Origin: SLSG01 sp964477035
GTDB lineage: Bacteria; Bacteroidota; Bacteroidia; Bacteroidales; UBA7960
DNA: 64,000 nt
Assembly: GCA_964477035.1 (NCBI GenBank)
Contig: CAYZCW010000001.1
Coordinates: 124,001-188,000 of the forward strand
Reading direction: 5' to 3'
Part shown: positions 23,596 through 32,381 of the stretch, piece after piece
How positions within the stretch are numbered: the stretch's first letter is position 1
Layout: every line of letters begins with the position of its first letter
Notes under the pieces: generated by a model
Seen by the model: only the letters and a program-made list of their open reading frames with translations
What the model was told of the DNA's origin: nothing
The model's database searches: none
Translations under genes and position numbers: made by a program

Positions 23596-26280
23596 TTATC
23601 CGCACTTGCTTTCCCCGCAGTTGGTGCAGGTCAGGCAGCCCTCCTGGTATATGACCGAATCCTGCTTGCAGTTGTTGCAGGTTCTCCCGTGGGCCTTGGT
23701 GCCGTTGGGAATGAACTTCTTCAGGGCCCGCACCACCCCATTGCGCCAGGTGTGGAGTCGGTCGCTGTCCAGGTTGAGGTCTTCGATGACGTCCACCACC
23801 GAAGGCAGTGGCATGCCATGGCGCAGTACCCCCGAGATGAGCTTGGCGTAATTCCAGTATTCCTTATGGAAGGAACGGGACAGGGCCTCGATGGTCACCT
23901 TGTACCCGTCCCGGTCCAGGAACTGGAAGTCGTAGCGCTTTTCCCCGGTCTCGAGACGGGTTTTGATGACCCAGCCCTTTTCCACGTATGGCGGCAGGTA
24001 GAAGCCCTCGGCCTTGCCGGTAAAGATCTCATAGGGACGGTCATGGAGGATGCCCACCACGGCCATCCACTTTTCGGCGTCGTTGTTGAACCGGACGATT
24101 TCGGCCTCCAGCTCGTGCGGACGTTTGGGCGCACGGGTTTCCTTGAACTCGTCTTCGGCGGACTTTTTCCCGGGGTCCTTGACCAGGACACCGGCCCTGG
24201 AGCCGTCCCGGTAGACGGTCACTCCCTTGCAGCCGCTTTTCCAGCCCGTCTCATAAATCTGGGCAACCAGCTCTTCGGAGACATCCTGGGGCACGTTCAC
24301 GGTCACGCTGATGGAATGGTCCACCCACTTCTGGACGGCTCCCTGCATATGCACCTTGGCCACCCAGTCCACATCGTTCGCGGTGGCTTTGTGAAAAGGC
24401 GATTCCGCGATGACACGGTTCAGGTCCTCATCCTTCATCCTGCGCACCTCTTCCACGTTGAAACCATTGACTTTCAGCCAGTCGATGAAGCGGTGGTGGA
24501 AGACATTGTACTCTTCCCAGTGGTCACCCACCTCGTCGATGAAGTCGACGCGGACGTTTTTGTCGTTGGGATTCACCTTTTTCCGTCTTTTGTAAGCGAC
24601 CATGAACACGGGCTCGATGCCGGAGCTTGTCTGGGTCAGCAACGACACGCTGCCGGTGGGTGCGATGGTCAGCAGGGCAATGTTTCTGCGGCCCTTGCGG
24701 ATCATTTCCTCGTAGAGGCCGGGGTCGGCTTCGCGCAGGCGGCGGATGAAGGGGTTGTCCTTCTCCCGCTCCGGATCGTACAGGGGAAATGGGCCCCTTT
24801 CGCCGGCCAGCCTGGCAGAAGAACGGTAGGCTTCGATGGCCAGGGTTTTGTGCAGGTTGACCGAGAAGGCGGTGGCTTCGTCCGTGCCGTAACGGTAGCC
24901 CAGGGCTGCCAGCATGTCTCCTTCGGCAGTGATGCCGATGCCGGTGCGCCTTCCCTCAATGCATTTGGTGCGTATTTTTTTCCAGAGCTTGATCTCCACA
25001 TGCTTGACTTCCTCGTCCTCCGGATCGGCCTGGATCTTGGCAAGGATGCGGTCGATCTTCTCCAGTTCCAGGTCGATGATGTCGTCCATGATCTTCTGTG
25101 CGTATCCGACGTGCTCCCTGAACAGGTCCAGGTCGAATGCTGCCTGCGGGGTAAACGGGTCCTTTACGTAGGAAAAGAGGTTGATGGCCAGCAGGCGGCA
25201 GCTGTCGTAGGGACAGAGGGGGATCTCCCCGCAGGGGTTGGTCGACAGGGTGGTGAAACCGAGGTCGGCATAAGAGTCGGGCACCGATTCCTTCAGGATG
25301 GTGTCCCAGAACAGGATCCCGGGCTCGGCCGATTTCCATGCATTGTGTACGATCTTTTTCCACAGCTCACGGGCCCGGATGGTTTTTGAAAACTTTGGGT
25401 TGTCCGACCGGATCGGGTATTGCTGCACAAAAGGCTTGTCGTCGATGACGGCCTGCATGAAGTCGTCCGTGATCTTGACCGATACGTTGGCCCCGGTGAC
25501 CTTTCCCTGCTCAAGTTTTGCGTCAATAAAGTTCTCTGCATCGGGATGCTTGATGGAGACGGTCAGCATGAGGGCGCCCCTGCGTCCATCCTGTGCCACC
25601 TCCCGGGTGGAGTTGGAATATCGCTCCATGAAAGGCACCAGGCCGGTGGAGGTCAGTGCGCTGTTTTTCACCGGGCTTCCCTTGGGCCGGATGTGGGACA
25701 GGTCGTGACCCACCCCGCCCCGGCGCTTCATCAGCTGCACCTGTTCCTCATCAATTTTCATGATGCCGCCGTAAGAATCGGCTTCTCCCTTGTTGCCCAC
25801 GACAAAGCAGTTGGACAGGGATCCGATCTGGAACGGATTGCCGATGCCGGCCATCGGGCTGCCCTGGGGCACGATGTACCTGAAATTCTGTAACAGGAGG
25901 AACACCTGCTCTTCATCCATGGGGTTCGGGTACCTCTTTTCAATGCGGGCTATTTCCCCGGCAATGCGGCGATGCATGTCGTCCGGTGTCTGTTCATAGA
26001 GGTTTCCGGCGGAGTCCTTCAGGGCGTATTTGTTCACCCAGACCCCGGCTGCCAGGCTGTCTCCCCCGAAATATTCAGTGGTTTTCCGTATTGCTTCGTT
26101 AAAATCATATGCCGTGCGGTCCGCCTCCGTCTCCACCGCGATTGCCTGTTCTTCCATTGTTTTCTCTTCTGCGGGTTGGGGCCTGCTTCGCTGGCCCATT
26201 ACCTCATTATACAGATTATCAGCCTCTCCTTTTTTACCTCCCGTGGCAAGCGTACCTTTCAATACCGGCTTATCGTCCAT
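23596..26280 (-). CDS. nrdJ: Adenosylcobalamin-dependent ribonucleotide reductase (class II)
   Basis: Reduces ribonucleotides to deoxyribonucleotides using a B12-derived radical, independent of oxygen. In the 894-residue chain, a redox Cys lies in LSNCFVVGNKG (about residue 158) and the NPCGE active-site motif in STNPCGEIPLCPYDSCRL (about 350). The C-terminus TCNNCKQ ... CLTCTNCGESKCG is a Cys-rich tail that probably shuttles electrons or binds zinc. The N-terminal 50 residues are low-complexity and variable. It is a lone gene with no nrdR or other nrd gene nearby. I looked for a cobalamin riboswitch upstream and did not find one. Confidence 0.95.
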   Translation of the reverse strand: MDDKPVLKGTLATGGKKGEADNLYNEVMGQRSRPQPAEEKTMEEQAIAVETEADRTAYDFNEAIRKTTEYFGGDSLAAGVWVNKYALKDSAGNLYEQTPDDMHRRIAGEIARIEKRYPNPMDEEQVFLLLQNFRYIVPQGSPMAGIGNPFQIGSLSNCFVVGNKGEADSYGGIMKIDEEQVQLMKRRGGVGHDLSHIRPKGSPVKNSALTSTGLVPFMERYSNSTREVAQDGRRGALMLTVSIKHPDAENFIDAKLEQGKVTGANVSVKITDDFMQAVIDDKPFVQQYPIRSDNPKFSKTIRARELWKKIVHNAWKSAEPGILFWDTILKESVPDSYADLGFTTLSTNPCGEIPLCPYDSCRLLAINLFSYVKDPFTPQAAFDLDLFREHVGYAQKIMDDIIDLELEKIDRILAKIQADPEDEEVKHVEIKLWKKIRTKCIEGRRTGIGITAEGDMLAALGYRYGTDEATAFSVNLHKTLAIEAYRSSARLAGERGPFPLYDPEREKDNPFIRRLREADPGLYEEMIRKGRRNIALLTIAPTGSVSLLTQTSSGIEPVFMVAYKRRKKVNPNDKNVRVDFIDEVGDHWEEYNVFHHRFIDWLKVNGFNVEEVRRMKDEDLNRVIAESPFHKATANDVDWVAKVHMQGAVQKWVDHSISVTVNVPQDVSEELVAQIYETGWKSGCKGVTVYRDGSRAGVLVKDPGKKSAEDEFKETRAPKRPHELEAEIVRFNNDAEKWMAVVGILHDRPYEIFTGKAEGFYLPPYVEKGWVIKTRLETGEKRYDFQFLDRDGYKVTIEALSRSFHKEYWNYAKLISGVLRHGMPLPSVVDVIEDLNLDSDRLHTWRNGVVRALKKFIPNGTKAHGRTCNNCKQDSVIYQEGCLTCTNCGESKCG

Positions 26281-26620
26281 GTCGGTCTGTCTTGAGTTGT
26301 CCTAACTGCAGGAAAAAATACGTCCGGGGTAACGAAATTTTAAATGTTAAAATTTTGTTAAAATGACGTATGGTTCAGCGAAGATAAAAAAACAAAAGCT
26401 TGAAAAAAATGCTAGTTTATCAACAAAGAATGAAAGTTATCAACCGGGCAGGGGTAAGTTGCTGAGCAAAAATAGTCTAGGGGTTTTGTTGAAAGCACCC
26501 CGTTAATTAAAAACATAAAACAATGAAAAACAGCTTGTTGTATGTAGCTGTCTGGCTTAACCGCTTGATTGCGGAATGGTTGGCCCTGCCGTGGATTTGT
26601 TCCGGGAAGGGCCGGCCCCA
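26281..26620. other. Intergenic region between nrdJ and prfB
   Basis: This 340-nt gap separates the nrdJ start (minus strand) from the prfB stop (minus strand). The part next to nrdJ is AT-rich (26330-26480) and must hold the nrdJ promoter, but no exact TAnnTTTG box with a matching -33 element stands out. The part next to prfB contains the terminator at 26525-26551. I see no tRNA, riboswitch or convincing small gene. Confidence 0.5.
26525..26551 (-). terminator. Probable prfB terminator
   Basis: On the minus strand ACAGCT (551-546 of 26xxx) pairs with AGCTGT (535-530) across a 10-nt loop and is followed by a T run. It lies about 70 nt after the prfB stop. Confidence 0.5.
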
Positions 26621-27704
26621 TCAGGCAAACTCCATGAGGTAGGCCTTGATGAAGTCGTCCAGTTCCCCGTCCATGACGAGTTGTACGTTGGAGGTTTCCA
26701 CACCGGTTCTCAGGTCTTTGACCAGCTTGTAGGGGTGAAACACATAGTTCCTGATCTGGGATCCCCACTCAATCTTCTTCTTGGTGCTTTCCAGCTCCTG
26801 CATCTTTTCCCGCTTTTTTCTCAGCTCCACCTCATACAATTGAGACTTGAGCATGGTCAGGGCCTTTTCGCGGTTCTGTCCCTGTGACCGCGTTTCCTGG
26901 CATTCCACGATCAATCCGCTCGGGGCATGCCGCACCCGCACAGCGCTTTCCACCTTGTTGACGTTCTGGCCGCCGGGACCGCTTGAGCGGAAGGTGTCCC
27001 AGCTGAGGTCGGCGGGGTTGATCTCGATTTGGATGTTGTCGTCGATGACGGGATAAGTGTAGACGGAGGCAAATGAGGTGTGGCGCTTGTGGTTGGCATC
27101 GAAAGGGGAGAGGCGGACAAGCCGGTGGACGCCGCTTTCTCCCTTGAGGTAGCCGAAGACATTTTCTCCCTCCACCTCAATGGAGGCACTCTTGATGCCG
27201 GCCCCGTCCCCTTCCTGAATGTCCAGCACCCGGCTATTGTAGCCATGGCGTTCGGACCAGCGAAGGTACATCCTCATGAGCATTTCGGCCCAGTCCTGGC
27301 TCTCGGTGCCTCCGGCTCCGGAATTGATGTTCACGATGGCATTGAGGCGGTCTTCTTCCTTGCTGAGCATCTTGCGAAACTCCAGCTTGTCCACGGCCCT
27401 GACCGCTAGTTCGTGGCTGCGGTCCAGCTCCTGCTCGCTGCCTTCGCCCGCTTCAAAAAATTCGAACAGGACCATGAGGTCGTCCGTTTTCTGCCGGGCC
27501 ACATCGTATTCTTCGGTCCACTTGCGGATCTCGCTGATTTGTTTCAGCTTTTTTTCCGCCTCTTTGGGATCATTCCAGAAATCGGGATGCTCCGATTCCC
27601 TGTCCCCTTCTGCTATTTGTTGTTTCTTGCCGTCAATGTCAAAGAAACCTCCTCAGGGCATCAAGCCTCTTGTCCAGTTCCTTCAGGTCTTCCTGGTATA
27701 CCAT
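26621..27704 (-). CDS. prfB: Peptide chain release factor 2 with programmed +1 frameshift
   Basis: RF2 ends translation at UGA and UAA. The gene is in two frames. From the ATG at 27704, 21 codons lead to CTT TGA C (27644-27638), with AGGAGG (27653-27648) just upstream, the classical RF2 autoregulatory shift site. Moving +1 after CTT reads GAC and continues through the rest to 26621, giving about 360 residues. The main part carries the stop-codon motif SPF (RLSPFDAN) and the catalytic GPGGQNVNK. A stop-free call beginning at 27502 would lose the first 67 residues. It follows recX on the same strand. Confidence 0.95.
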
Positions 27705-27805
27705 GGTTGTTGGTTGTTGGATTTTGGTTATTGGTTGTTGCTTGTTGGATTTTTGTTGTTGGCTGTTGGCTAATGGCCAAAGACTAATGGCCAATGGCCA
27801 ATAAC
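27705..27805. repeat. Low-complexity TTGTTGG-type repeat between recX and prfB
   Basis: The plus strand is a degenerate array of TTGGTTGTTGG, TTGTTGG and GGCCAATGGCCAATAA units, almost free of other words. It abuts the prfB ATG and the recX stop. The unit phase is irregular, so replication slippage is the likely origin. No coding or RNA role is evident. Confidence 0.7.
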
Positions 27806-27809
27806 CACT

Positions 27810-28274
27810 TCATTTTAGTTGTCGTCGGATGGTGTCCCAGACCAGGTCGGCCTCGTACCCTTTCTGGGTGCAGAATGTGGCTGCTTTTTCTTTGGCATGC
27901 GGGGCGTTGCGAGATTGCAGGGAATCCAGCTTGTTGTCCACCAACCACTCCAGGGTTTGCAGGTACTCATCCGGATCGATCCCGTCCAGGGCTTCCCTTA
28001 TCAGGGGCAGCGGGAGGCCCCTGCTGGCCAGTTCAAGGCGTATTTTTACCTTGCCCCATTTGTTGTTCCGGAAGCGCCCCAGTGCATACTCCAAAGCAAA
28101 GCGGTGGTCATCCAGGAAGCGTGCCTCTTTCAGGGACTCGATCACTTCCTGCTTCTGCTGCTCGCTGGCTCCAAGAATGGCAAGCTTTCTTTCCACTTCG
28201 CGGGTGCACCTCTCCTGGTAGCTGCAGAAATGCTTTGCTTTTTCAAGCAATTCCCGGGTGTCGGACGTGGCCAT
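27810..28274 (-). CDS. recX: Regulatory protein RecX
   Basis: RecX modulates RecA filaments. The 154-residue helical protein has the typical three-repeat layout, with CSYQERCTREVERKL, ARFLDDHRFALEYALGRFRNNKWGKVKIRLEL and a C-terminal ATFCTQKGYEADLVWDTI. I start at the ATG at 28274; an in-frame ATG at 28316 would add 14 unconserved residues. recA is not in the window. Confidence 0.88.
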   Translation of the reverse strand: MATSDTRELLEKAKHFCSYQERCTREVERKLAILGASEQQKQEVIESLKEARFLDDHRFALEYALGRFRNNKWGKVKIRLELASRGLPLPLIREALDGIDPDEYLQTLEWLVDNKLDSLQSRNAPHAKEKAATFCTQKGYEADLVWDTIRRQLK

Positions 28275-28387
28275 GGTGTCAAGGTTGGGGTGTCGGGAGT
28301 CACAAAGATACTTCAATCCCTGTAAAAATAAAAGCAGCGGGCAGGAGGCTTTTGATCTCCTGCCCGCTGCCGGTAGCCAGTCAAGCG

Positions 28388-29941
28388 CTAAAGCTTGATC
28401 TCGTCCTCCAGTTTGTTGAAAAACCGGTATTCGAGGAAGTGATACGAATTGGACGGCCTGATTTTAATCCACTTCTTGTACTTTAAGAACCATTTACACC
28501 GGATGGAAAAAACGCCCTTTGTCAGGTACGCATAAATAAACGGATGCACGGTGAGGCTGAGGGTTTTTTCATTCTGTTCCTGAATCAGGTAACGCAGGTT
28601 CCCTTCGATCTCATCGAGCAGGATGATGCTGGGCTTGATCTTTCCTGTTCCGTCGCATGCGGGGCATTTTTCCAGAATCTCCACACTGGTTTCTGTCCGG
28701 ACCCTTTGACGGGTGATCTGAACCAGTCCGAATTTGCTGGGCGGCAGGATGTTGTGTTTGGCTCTGTCCTTTTTCATCTCTTCCTTCATCCTCTCGTACA
28801 ACTTCCGGCGGTTGGCCGGGTTGACCATGTCGATGAAGTCCACGACGATGATGCCGCCCATGTCGCGCAACCTGAGTTGCCGCGCAATTTCAGCTGCGGC
28901 TTCCAGGTTGACATCCAGGGCATTGTCCTCTTGCGAATTCTCACTGCTCATGCGGTGGCCGCTGTTCACGTCGATCACATGAAGGGCTTCGGTGTGTTCG
29001 ATGATCACATAAGCGCCGCTTTTTATGGAAACGGTTTTCCCAAACGAGCTTTTGATCTGTTTCTCCACCCCGAAATGGTCAAAAATGGGGAGTTTCCCCT
29101 TGTAGAGCTTCAGGATGTCGATCTTTTCGGGCGCGATGGTCTTGATAAAATCCTTCAGTTCTTCATAGACCGCGGGATCGTTCACATAAATGTTGTTGAA
29201 AGACTCGTTGAGCATGTCACGCAGCATGGCCGAGGAGCGGTTGAGCTCGCCCAGAATGATGCGCGGAGGTTTCGCGTTGGATAGCTTTTCCGCGATGCTG
29301 TACCATTTGGAGATCAGGTTGTTCAGGTCTGCATCCAGGTCGGCAACCATTTTTCCTTCGGCAACGGTCCGGATGATCACGCCGAAATTCTTCGGCTTGA
29401 TGCTTTGGACCAGTCGCTTGAGGCGGTTTTTTTCCTCGTTGCTCTGGATCTTCTGGGAAACGGAAATCCTGTCTGAAAATGGAACCAGCACCAGATAGCG
29501 GCCCGCAAGGGAAATTTCGCTTGTGATGCGCGGGCCTTTGGTGGAAATGGGTTCTTTTGCGATCTGAACCAGTGCCGGCTGGTTGGCGGAGAGCACCCCG
29601 GTGATCTTACCGGTTTTTTCTATCTCTTTTTCAAGGATGAAATTCTCCATGGGCAAAACACGGGTTTTGCCCGCCATGGCCAGTTTGGTATACTTGTTCA
29701 GGGAGTTGACCTGGCTTCCCAGGTCAAGGTAGTGCAAAAAGGCGTCCTTTTCGTATCCCACGTCAACAAAGGCGGCATTTAACCCGGAAATGATCTTCTT
29801 GACCTTTCCGAGGTAAATGTCCCCCACCGAGAAGTTGTTGTTCCTTCGCTCCCGGTGAAGCTCCACCAGGAGCTTGTCCTCGAGCAAGGCCATGACCACC
29901 TCGGATGGGTTGGAATCAATAATTAATTCTTTGTTCACCAT
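28388..29941 (-). CDS. rng: Ribonuclease G/E family endoribonuclease
   Basis: This 517-residue RNase G homologue acts in rRNA maturation and mRNA decay. The S1 RNA-binding domain (about residues 35-130) includes GDIYLGKVKKIISGLNAAFVDVGYEKDAFLH. The catalytic region has IDVNSGHRM and GGIIVVDFIDM, whose Asp residues bind Mg, and the zinc-link Cys pair is in CPACDGTGK. Length fits RNase G, without the RNase E scaffold tail. Downstream of HU and the small ribosomal protein but separated from them by a terminator. Confidence 0.95.
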   Translation of the reverse strand: MVNKELIIDSNPSEVVMALLEDKLLVELHRERRNNNFSVGDIYLGKVKKIISGLNAAFVDVGYEKDAFLHYLDLGSQVNSLNKYTKLAMAGKTRVLPMENFILEKEIEKTGKITGVLSANQPALVQIAKEPISTKGPRITSEISLAGRYLVLVPFSDRISVSQKIQSNEEKNRLKRLVQSIKPKNFGVIIRTVAEGKMVADLDADLNNLISKWYSIAEKLSNAKPPRIILGELNRSSAMLRDMLNESFNNIYVNDPAVYEELKDFIKTIAPEKIDILKLYKGKLPIFDHFGVEKQIKSSFGKTVSIKSGAYVIIEHTEALHVIDVNSGHRMSSENSQEDNALDVNLEAAAEIARQLRLRDMGGIIVVDFIDMVNPANRRKLYERMKEEMKKDRAKHNILPPSKFGLVQITRQRVRTETSVEILEKCPACDGTGKIKPSIILLDEIEGNLRYLIQEQNEKTLSLTVHPFIYAYLTKGVFSIRCKWFLKYKKWIKIRPSNSYHFLEYRFFNKLEDEIKL

Positions 29942-30035
29942 TGAGATACATTAAAGGTTCATCATAAATAAGAGTGCATTTGGTTAATGAATGCAGGAAG
30001 GGTACAAAACACCGGCTGTTTCGGTGTGTTTAAAT

Positions 30036-30073
30036 AAAATTACATAACACCGGATGGGGTGTTATGTAATTTT
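30036..30073 (-). terminator. Terminator after HU and the small ribosomal protein gene
   Basis: AAAATTACATAACACC (30036-30051) and GGTGTTATGTAATTTT (30058-30073) form a perfect 16-bp stem. On the minus strand a T-rich tract follows, so it can end the HU transcript before rng. A second, weaker repeat (ACACCG/CGGTGT, about 30009-30027) lies beside it. Confidence 0.8.
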
Positions 30074-30114
30074 TTCAGGAAAGGAGGAATTGCAACGTGT
30101 TCTCAGCAAGCGCG

Positions 30115-30204
30115 TTATTTCTTCTTGTGCCTGTTTTTGCGCAGGCGCTTCTTGCGCTTGTGGGTTGCCATCTTGTGTCGTTTTCTTTTTTTTCCGCTGG
30201 GCAT
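30115..30204 (-). CDS. AURKAIP1/COX24-type small ribosomal protein
   Basis: A 29-residue, extremely basic peptide beginning MPSGKKRKRHKMATHKRKK, all Lys, Arg and His apart from a few residues. It matches the short bacterial proteins carrying the AURKAIP1/COX24 (mS38-like) motif, which sit in the small ribosomal subunit. It begins 10 nt after the HU stop and is probably cotranscribed. Such genes are easily missed because of size. Confidence 0.88.
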   Translation of the reverse strand: MPSGKKRKRHKMATHKRKKRLRKNRHKKK

Positions 30205-30214
30205 CGCAGTGTCT

Positions 30215-30502
30215 TTAAGCTTTTACAGATTCTTTTACTTCACCTACAAATTCCTTGGCGGGTTTAAAGGCAGGAATGCAGTGTGCGGGAATGATGATGG
30301 TGGTATTCTTGGAGATGTTCCGGCCGGTTTTTTCCGCCCTTTCCTTGATGATGAAGCTGCCGAACCCCCGGAGGTAAACATTCTCCCCCTTGACAAGGGA
30401 TTTCTTGACTGTCTCCATGAAGGCTTCAACCGTTGCCTGCACAGCGACTTTCTCAATTCCGGTTTTGTTGGCAATTTCCGTTACAATTTCAGCTTTGGTC
30501 AT
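30215..30502 (-). CDS. hup: DNA-binding protein HU
   Basis: A 95-residue histone-like protein that bends and compacts DNA. It shows MTKAEIVTEIANKTGIEK at the N-terminus, the dimer core VEAFMETVKKSL, LRGFGSF and the arm RNISKNTTIIIPAHCIPAFKP. I start at the ATG at 30502, where the family begins; upstream in-frame codons are not conserved. It is divergent from mutY and leads the transcript with the small ribosomal protein. Confidence 0.94.
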   Translation of the reverse strand: MTKAEIVTEIANKTGIEKVAVQATVEAFMETVKKSLVKGENVYLRGFGSFIIKERAEKTGRNISKNTTIIIPAHCIPAFKPAKEFVGEVKESVKA

Positions 30503-30571
30503 AGCATTAGCATTTTTAAGTATTAAAAATATGATGGATGTCCTTGAAGGAGTACTATTTGAATCGGGTTG

Positions 30572-30579
30572 CAAAGATA
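30572..30579 (-). promoter_or_regulatory. Promoter -7 box for HU
   Basis: The minus strand reads TATCTTTG, an exact TAnnTTTG, about 70 nt before the HU ATG. A TTTG at 30606-30603 stands 23 nt upstream as a possible -33 element. Confidence 0.6.
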
Positions 30580-30611
30580 ACTTTTTTCTAATTATAAGAA
30601 AACAAATTCAT

Positions 30612-30619
30612 TATTTTTG
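30612..30619 (+). promoter_or_regulatory. Promoter -7 box for mutY
   Basis: TATTTTTG, an exact TAnnTTTG, lies 54 nt before the chosen mutY start and diverges from the HU box. It supports a start downstream of 30630. Confidence 0.55.
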
Positions 30620-30673
30620 CGACAATTAATTAAATGGTTATTAATCGATAAGGGGAGTCCCGCCCTTGCTTTC

Positions 30674-31771
30674 ATGGATTTTTCCTCCCGGCTTCTTGCA
30701 TGGTATGATCAAAACCGCCGCCACCTGCCCTGGAGGCATTCGAACGATCCCTACCTGGTTTGGGTGTCGGAGGTCATTCTGCAGCAAACACGCATGGACA
30801 AAGGCATTGAGTACTTCAGAAGGTTTTCCGCAGCCTTCCCGGATGTGTACAGCCTGGCTTCCGCTTCGGAGGAAGAGGTGCTGCGTATGTGGCAGGGTCT
30901 GGGGTATTATACCCGGGCAAGAAACCTGCACCACTCGGCCAGGGAGCTGGTTCAAAAGAATGGAGGCGTCCTGCCTGAAACGTATCAGGAGTGGCTGCAA
31001 CTGAAAGGCGTCGGTCCGTATACGGCAGCAGCCATCGCATCCATGGCTTTCGGGGAGGCGGTTGCGGCCCTGGACGGCAATGGCTACCGCATCCTGGCCA
31101 GGGTGTTTGCCCTGGAGGTCCCCATGGAGTCTGCCGCCGGAGAAAAGGCTTTTATGGCGCTTGCGCAGGACCTGCTGGACCCCCGCCGCCCGGGTGATTT
31201 CAACCAGGCACTGATGGATTTCGGGTCGCTCGTCTGCACCCCGGCAAAACCCGCCTGCCAGTCGTGTTTGTTCCACAGGGAATGTCTGGCCTTTTCGCAG
31301 AACGCGGTGGCCCGCTTCCCCGTGCGGGGCGCCAGGAAACCTTTGCGTGACAGGTTTTTTCATTATTTTGACTTTCAACCCACCCCAGGCCAGGGGTTTT
31401 TTATTGCCCAGCGCCGGATGAAGGACATCTGGAAGGGTTTGTATGAGCTGCCCCTCCTGGAGGCAGGACGGCCGCTGGATGTGGAAGATGTGCTGCATCA
31501 TCCCTGGTGGGAAAGCCTGTTTCCGGGTGGGAAGGGGGCCGTCCTCATTGCGCCGCACGCAGAAATGACCCACAAACTGACCCACCAGATAATCCATGCC
31601 CGTTTTTTCCGTGTGTCCGTGAGTCCGTTGGCGGCCCTGGGCCTTCAGAAATATTTTATGTTGTCGGATGGGCCCGGCTTTGAAGCACTCGGCAAGCACC
31701 GCCTTATGGAGCGCTGGCTGGAGGGGAGGGAAGGGCCGGATGGACAGACCAGAAAAAGTGTGGAGCCGTAG
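30674..31771 (+). CDS. mutY: A/G-specific adenine DNA glycosylase
   Basis: MutY removes adenine opposite 8-oxoguanine. The 365-residue protein has the catalytic Glu in WVSEVILQQTR, the helix-hairpin-helix LKGVGPYTAAAIAS, the catalytic Asp in ALDGNGYR, and a 4Fe-4S loop with C-x6-C-x2-C-x5-C spacing (CTPAKPACQSCLFHREC). A C-terminal NUDIX-like domain recognises 8-oxoG. The start at 30674 gives the usual N-terminus FSSRLLAWYDQNRRHLPWR; the promoter box at 30612 excludes the longer frame from 30617. Confidence 0.93.
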   Translation: MDFSSRLLAWYDQNRRHLPWRHSNDPYLVWVSEVILQQTRMDKGIEYFRRFSAAFPDVYSLASASEEEVLRMWQGLGYYTRARNLHHSARELVQKNGGVLPETYQEWLQLKGVGPYTAAAIASMAFGEAVAALDGNGYRILARVFALEVPMESAAGEKAFMALAQDLLDPRRPGDFNQALMDFGSLVCTPAKPACQSCLFHRECLAFSQNAVARFPVRGARKPLRDRFFHYFDFQPTPGQGFFIAQRRMKDIWKGLYELPLLEAGRPLDVEDVLHHPWWESLFPGGKGAVLIAPHAEMTHKLTHQIIHARFFRVSVSPLAALGLQKYFMLSDGPGFEALGKHRLMERWLEGREGPDGQTRKSVEP

Positions 31772-31783
31772 GGAAACATTGCT

Positions 31784-31791
31784 TACCTTTG
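31784..31791 (+). promoter_or_regulatory. Possible promoter -7 box upstream of ssb
   Basis: TACCTTTG fits TAnnTTTG exactly but stands before the hairpin at 31813-31834. A nearer one-mismatch box, TAACTTGG (31857-31864), is an alternative for ssb. Confidence 0.4.
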
Positions 31792-31812
31792 TGCAAGGCC
31801 GGGGCCGTTTGC

Positions 31813-31834
31813 CGGGGAACCCCCCCGTTTTTTT
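31813..31834 (+). terminator. Terminator-like hairpin between mutY and ssb
   Basis: CGGGG (31813-31817) pairs with CCCCG (31823-31827), followed by seven T. It can end the mutY transcript. Confidence 0.6.
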
Positions 31835-31902
31835 GCCCGCATGGCCCGGAATGCCGTAACTTGGGTGCGAATAGCTAATGATTCACATAAAAACGGAAGA
31901 TT

Positions 31903-32334
31903 ATGTCTGGAGTAAACAAAGTGATCTTATTGGGAAACCTGGGCAAAGACCCTGAAATCAGGAACCTGGAAAGAGGGGGCAAGGTGGCCAACTTCCCCCT
32001 GGCCACAAACCGTGTTTACAGGGGGCAGGACCAGCAAAAGGTGGAAGAAACAGAATGGCACAACATCGTGCTCTGGGGTAACCTGGCCGACCTGGCCGAG
32101 AAGTTTCTGTCCAAGGGCAGGCAGGTGTTCATCGAAGGCCGGATCCGCACGCGCAGCTGGGATGACAAGGACGGGATCAAACGTTACATGACCGAGATCG
32201 TCGGAGAGAACATGACCTTTGTCGGCGGGAGGGACGAATCTGAAAGGCCCAGGCCGCCGGCGGGCAATGACTACCAGAAGGGAACGGCCGCAGAGGCTGA
32301 GCAGTCGGTTGAGGACGACGACCTTCCGTTCTGA
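31903..32334 (+). CDS. ssb: Single-stranded DNA-binding protein
   Basis: A 143-residue SSB with the OB fold (GVNKVILLGNLGKDPEIR, FPLATNR, TEWHNIVLWGNLADLAEKFLSKG, YIEGR-like FIEGRIRTRSW). The acidic C-terminal tip ends EDDDLPF, which binds replication and repair partners. It coats single-stranded DNA during replication and recombination. Confidence 0.96.
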   Translation: MSGVNKVILLGNLGKDPEIRNLERGGKVANFPLATNRVYRGQDQQKVEETEWHNIVLWGNLADLAEKFLSKGRQVFIEGRIRTRSWDDKDGIKRYMTEIVGENMTFVGGRDESERPRPPAGNDYQKGTAAEAEQSVEDDDLPF

Positions 32335-32358
32335 GCCAACGAAAATCAACTTGCAGCA

Positions 32359-32381
32359 ACGGGCCTTTACGGCCCGTTTTT
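32359..32381 (+). terminator. ssb terminator
   Basis: ACGGGCC (32359-32365) pairs with GGCCCGT (32371-32377), followed by a T run. It lies 25 nt after the ssb stop and touches the 3' end of the convergent lpxK. Confidence 0.85.

Noticed and set aside
26281..26620. Cobalamin riboswitch before the B12-dependent nrdJ
   Set aside because: No B12-box-like sequence or expected stem pattern was seen on the minus strand.
27705..27805. CRISPR-like array
   Set aside because: Units are short, irregular and without spacers; it is simple-sequence repeat.
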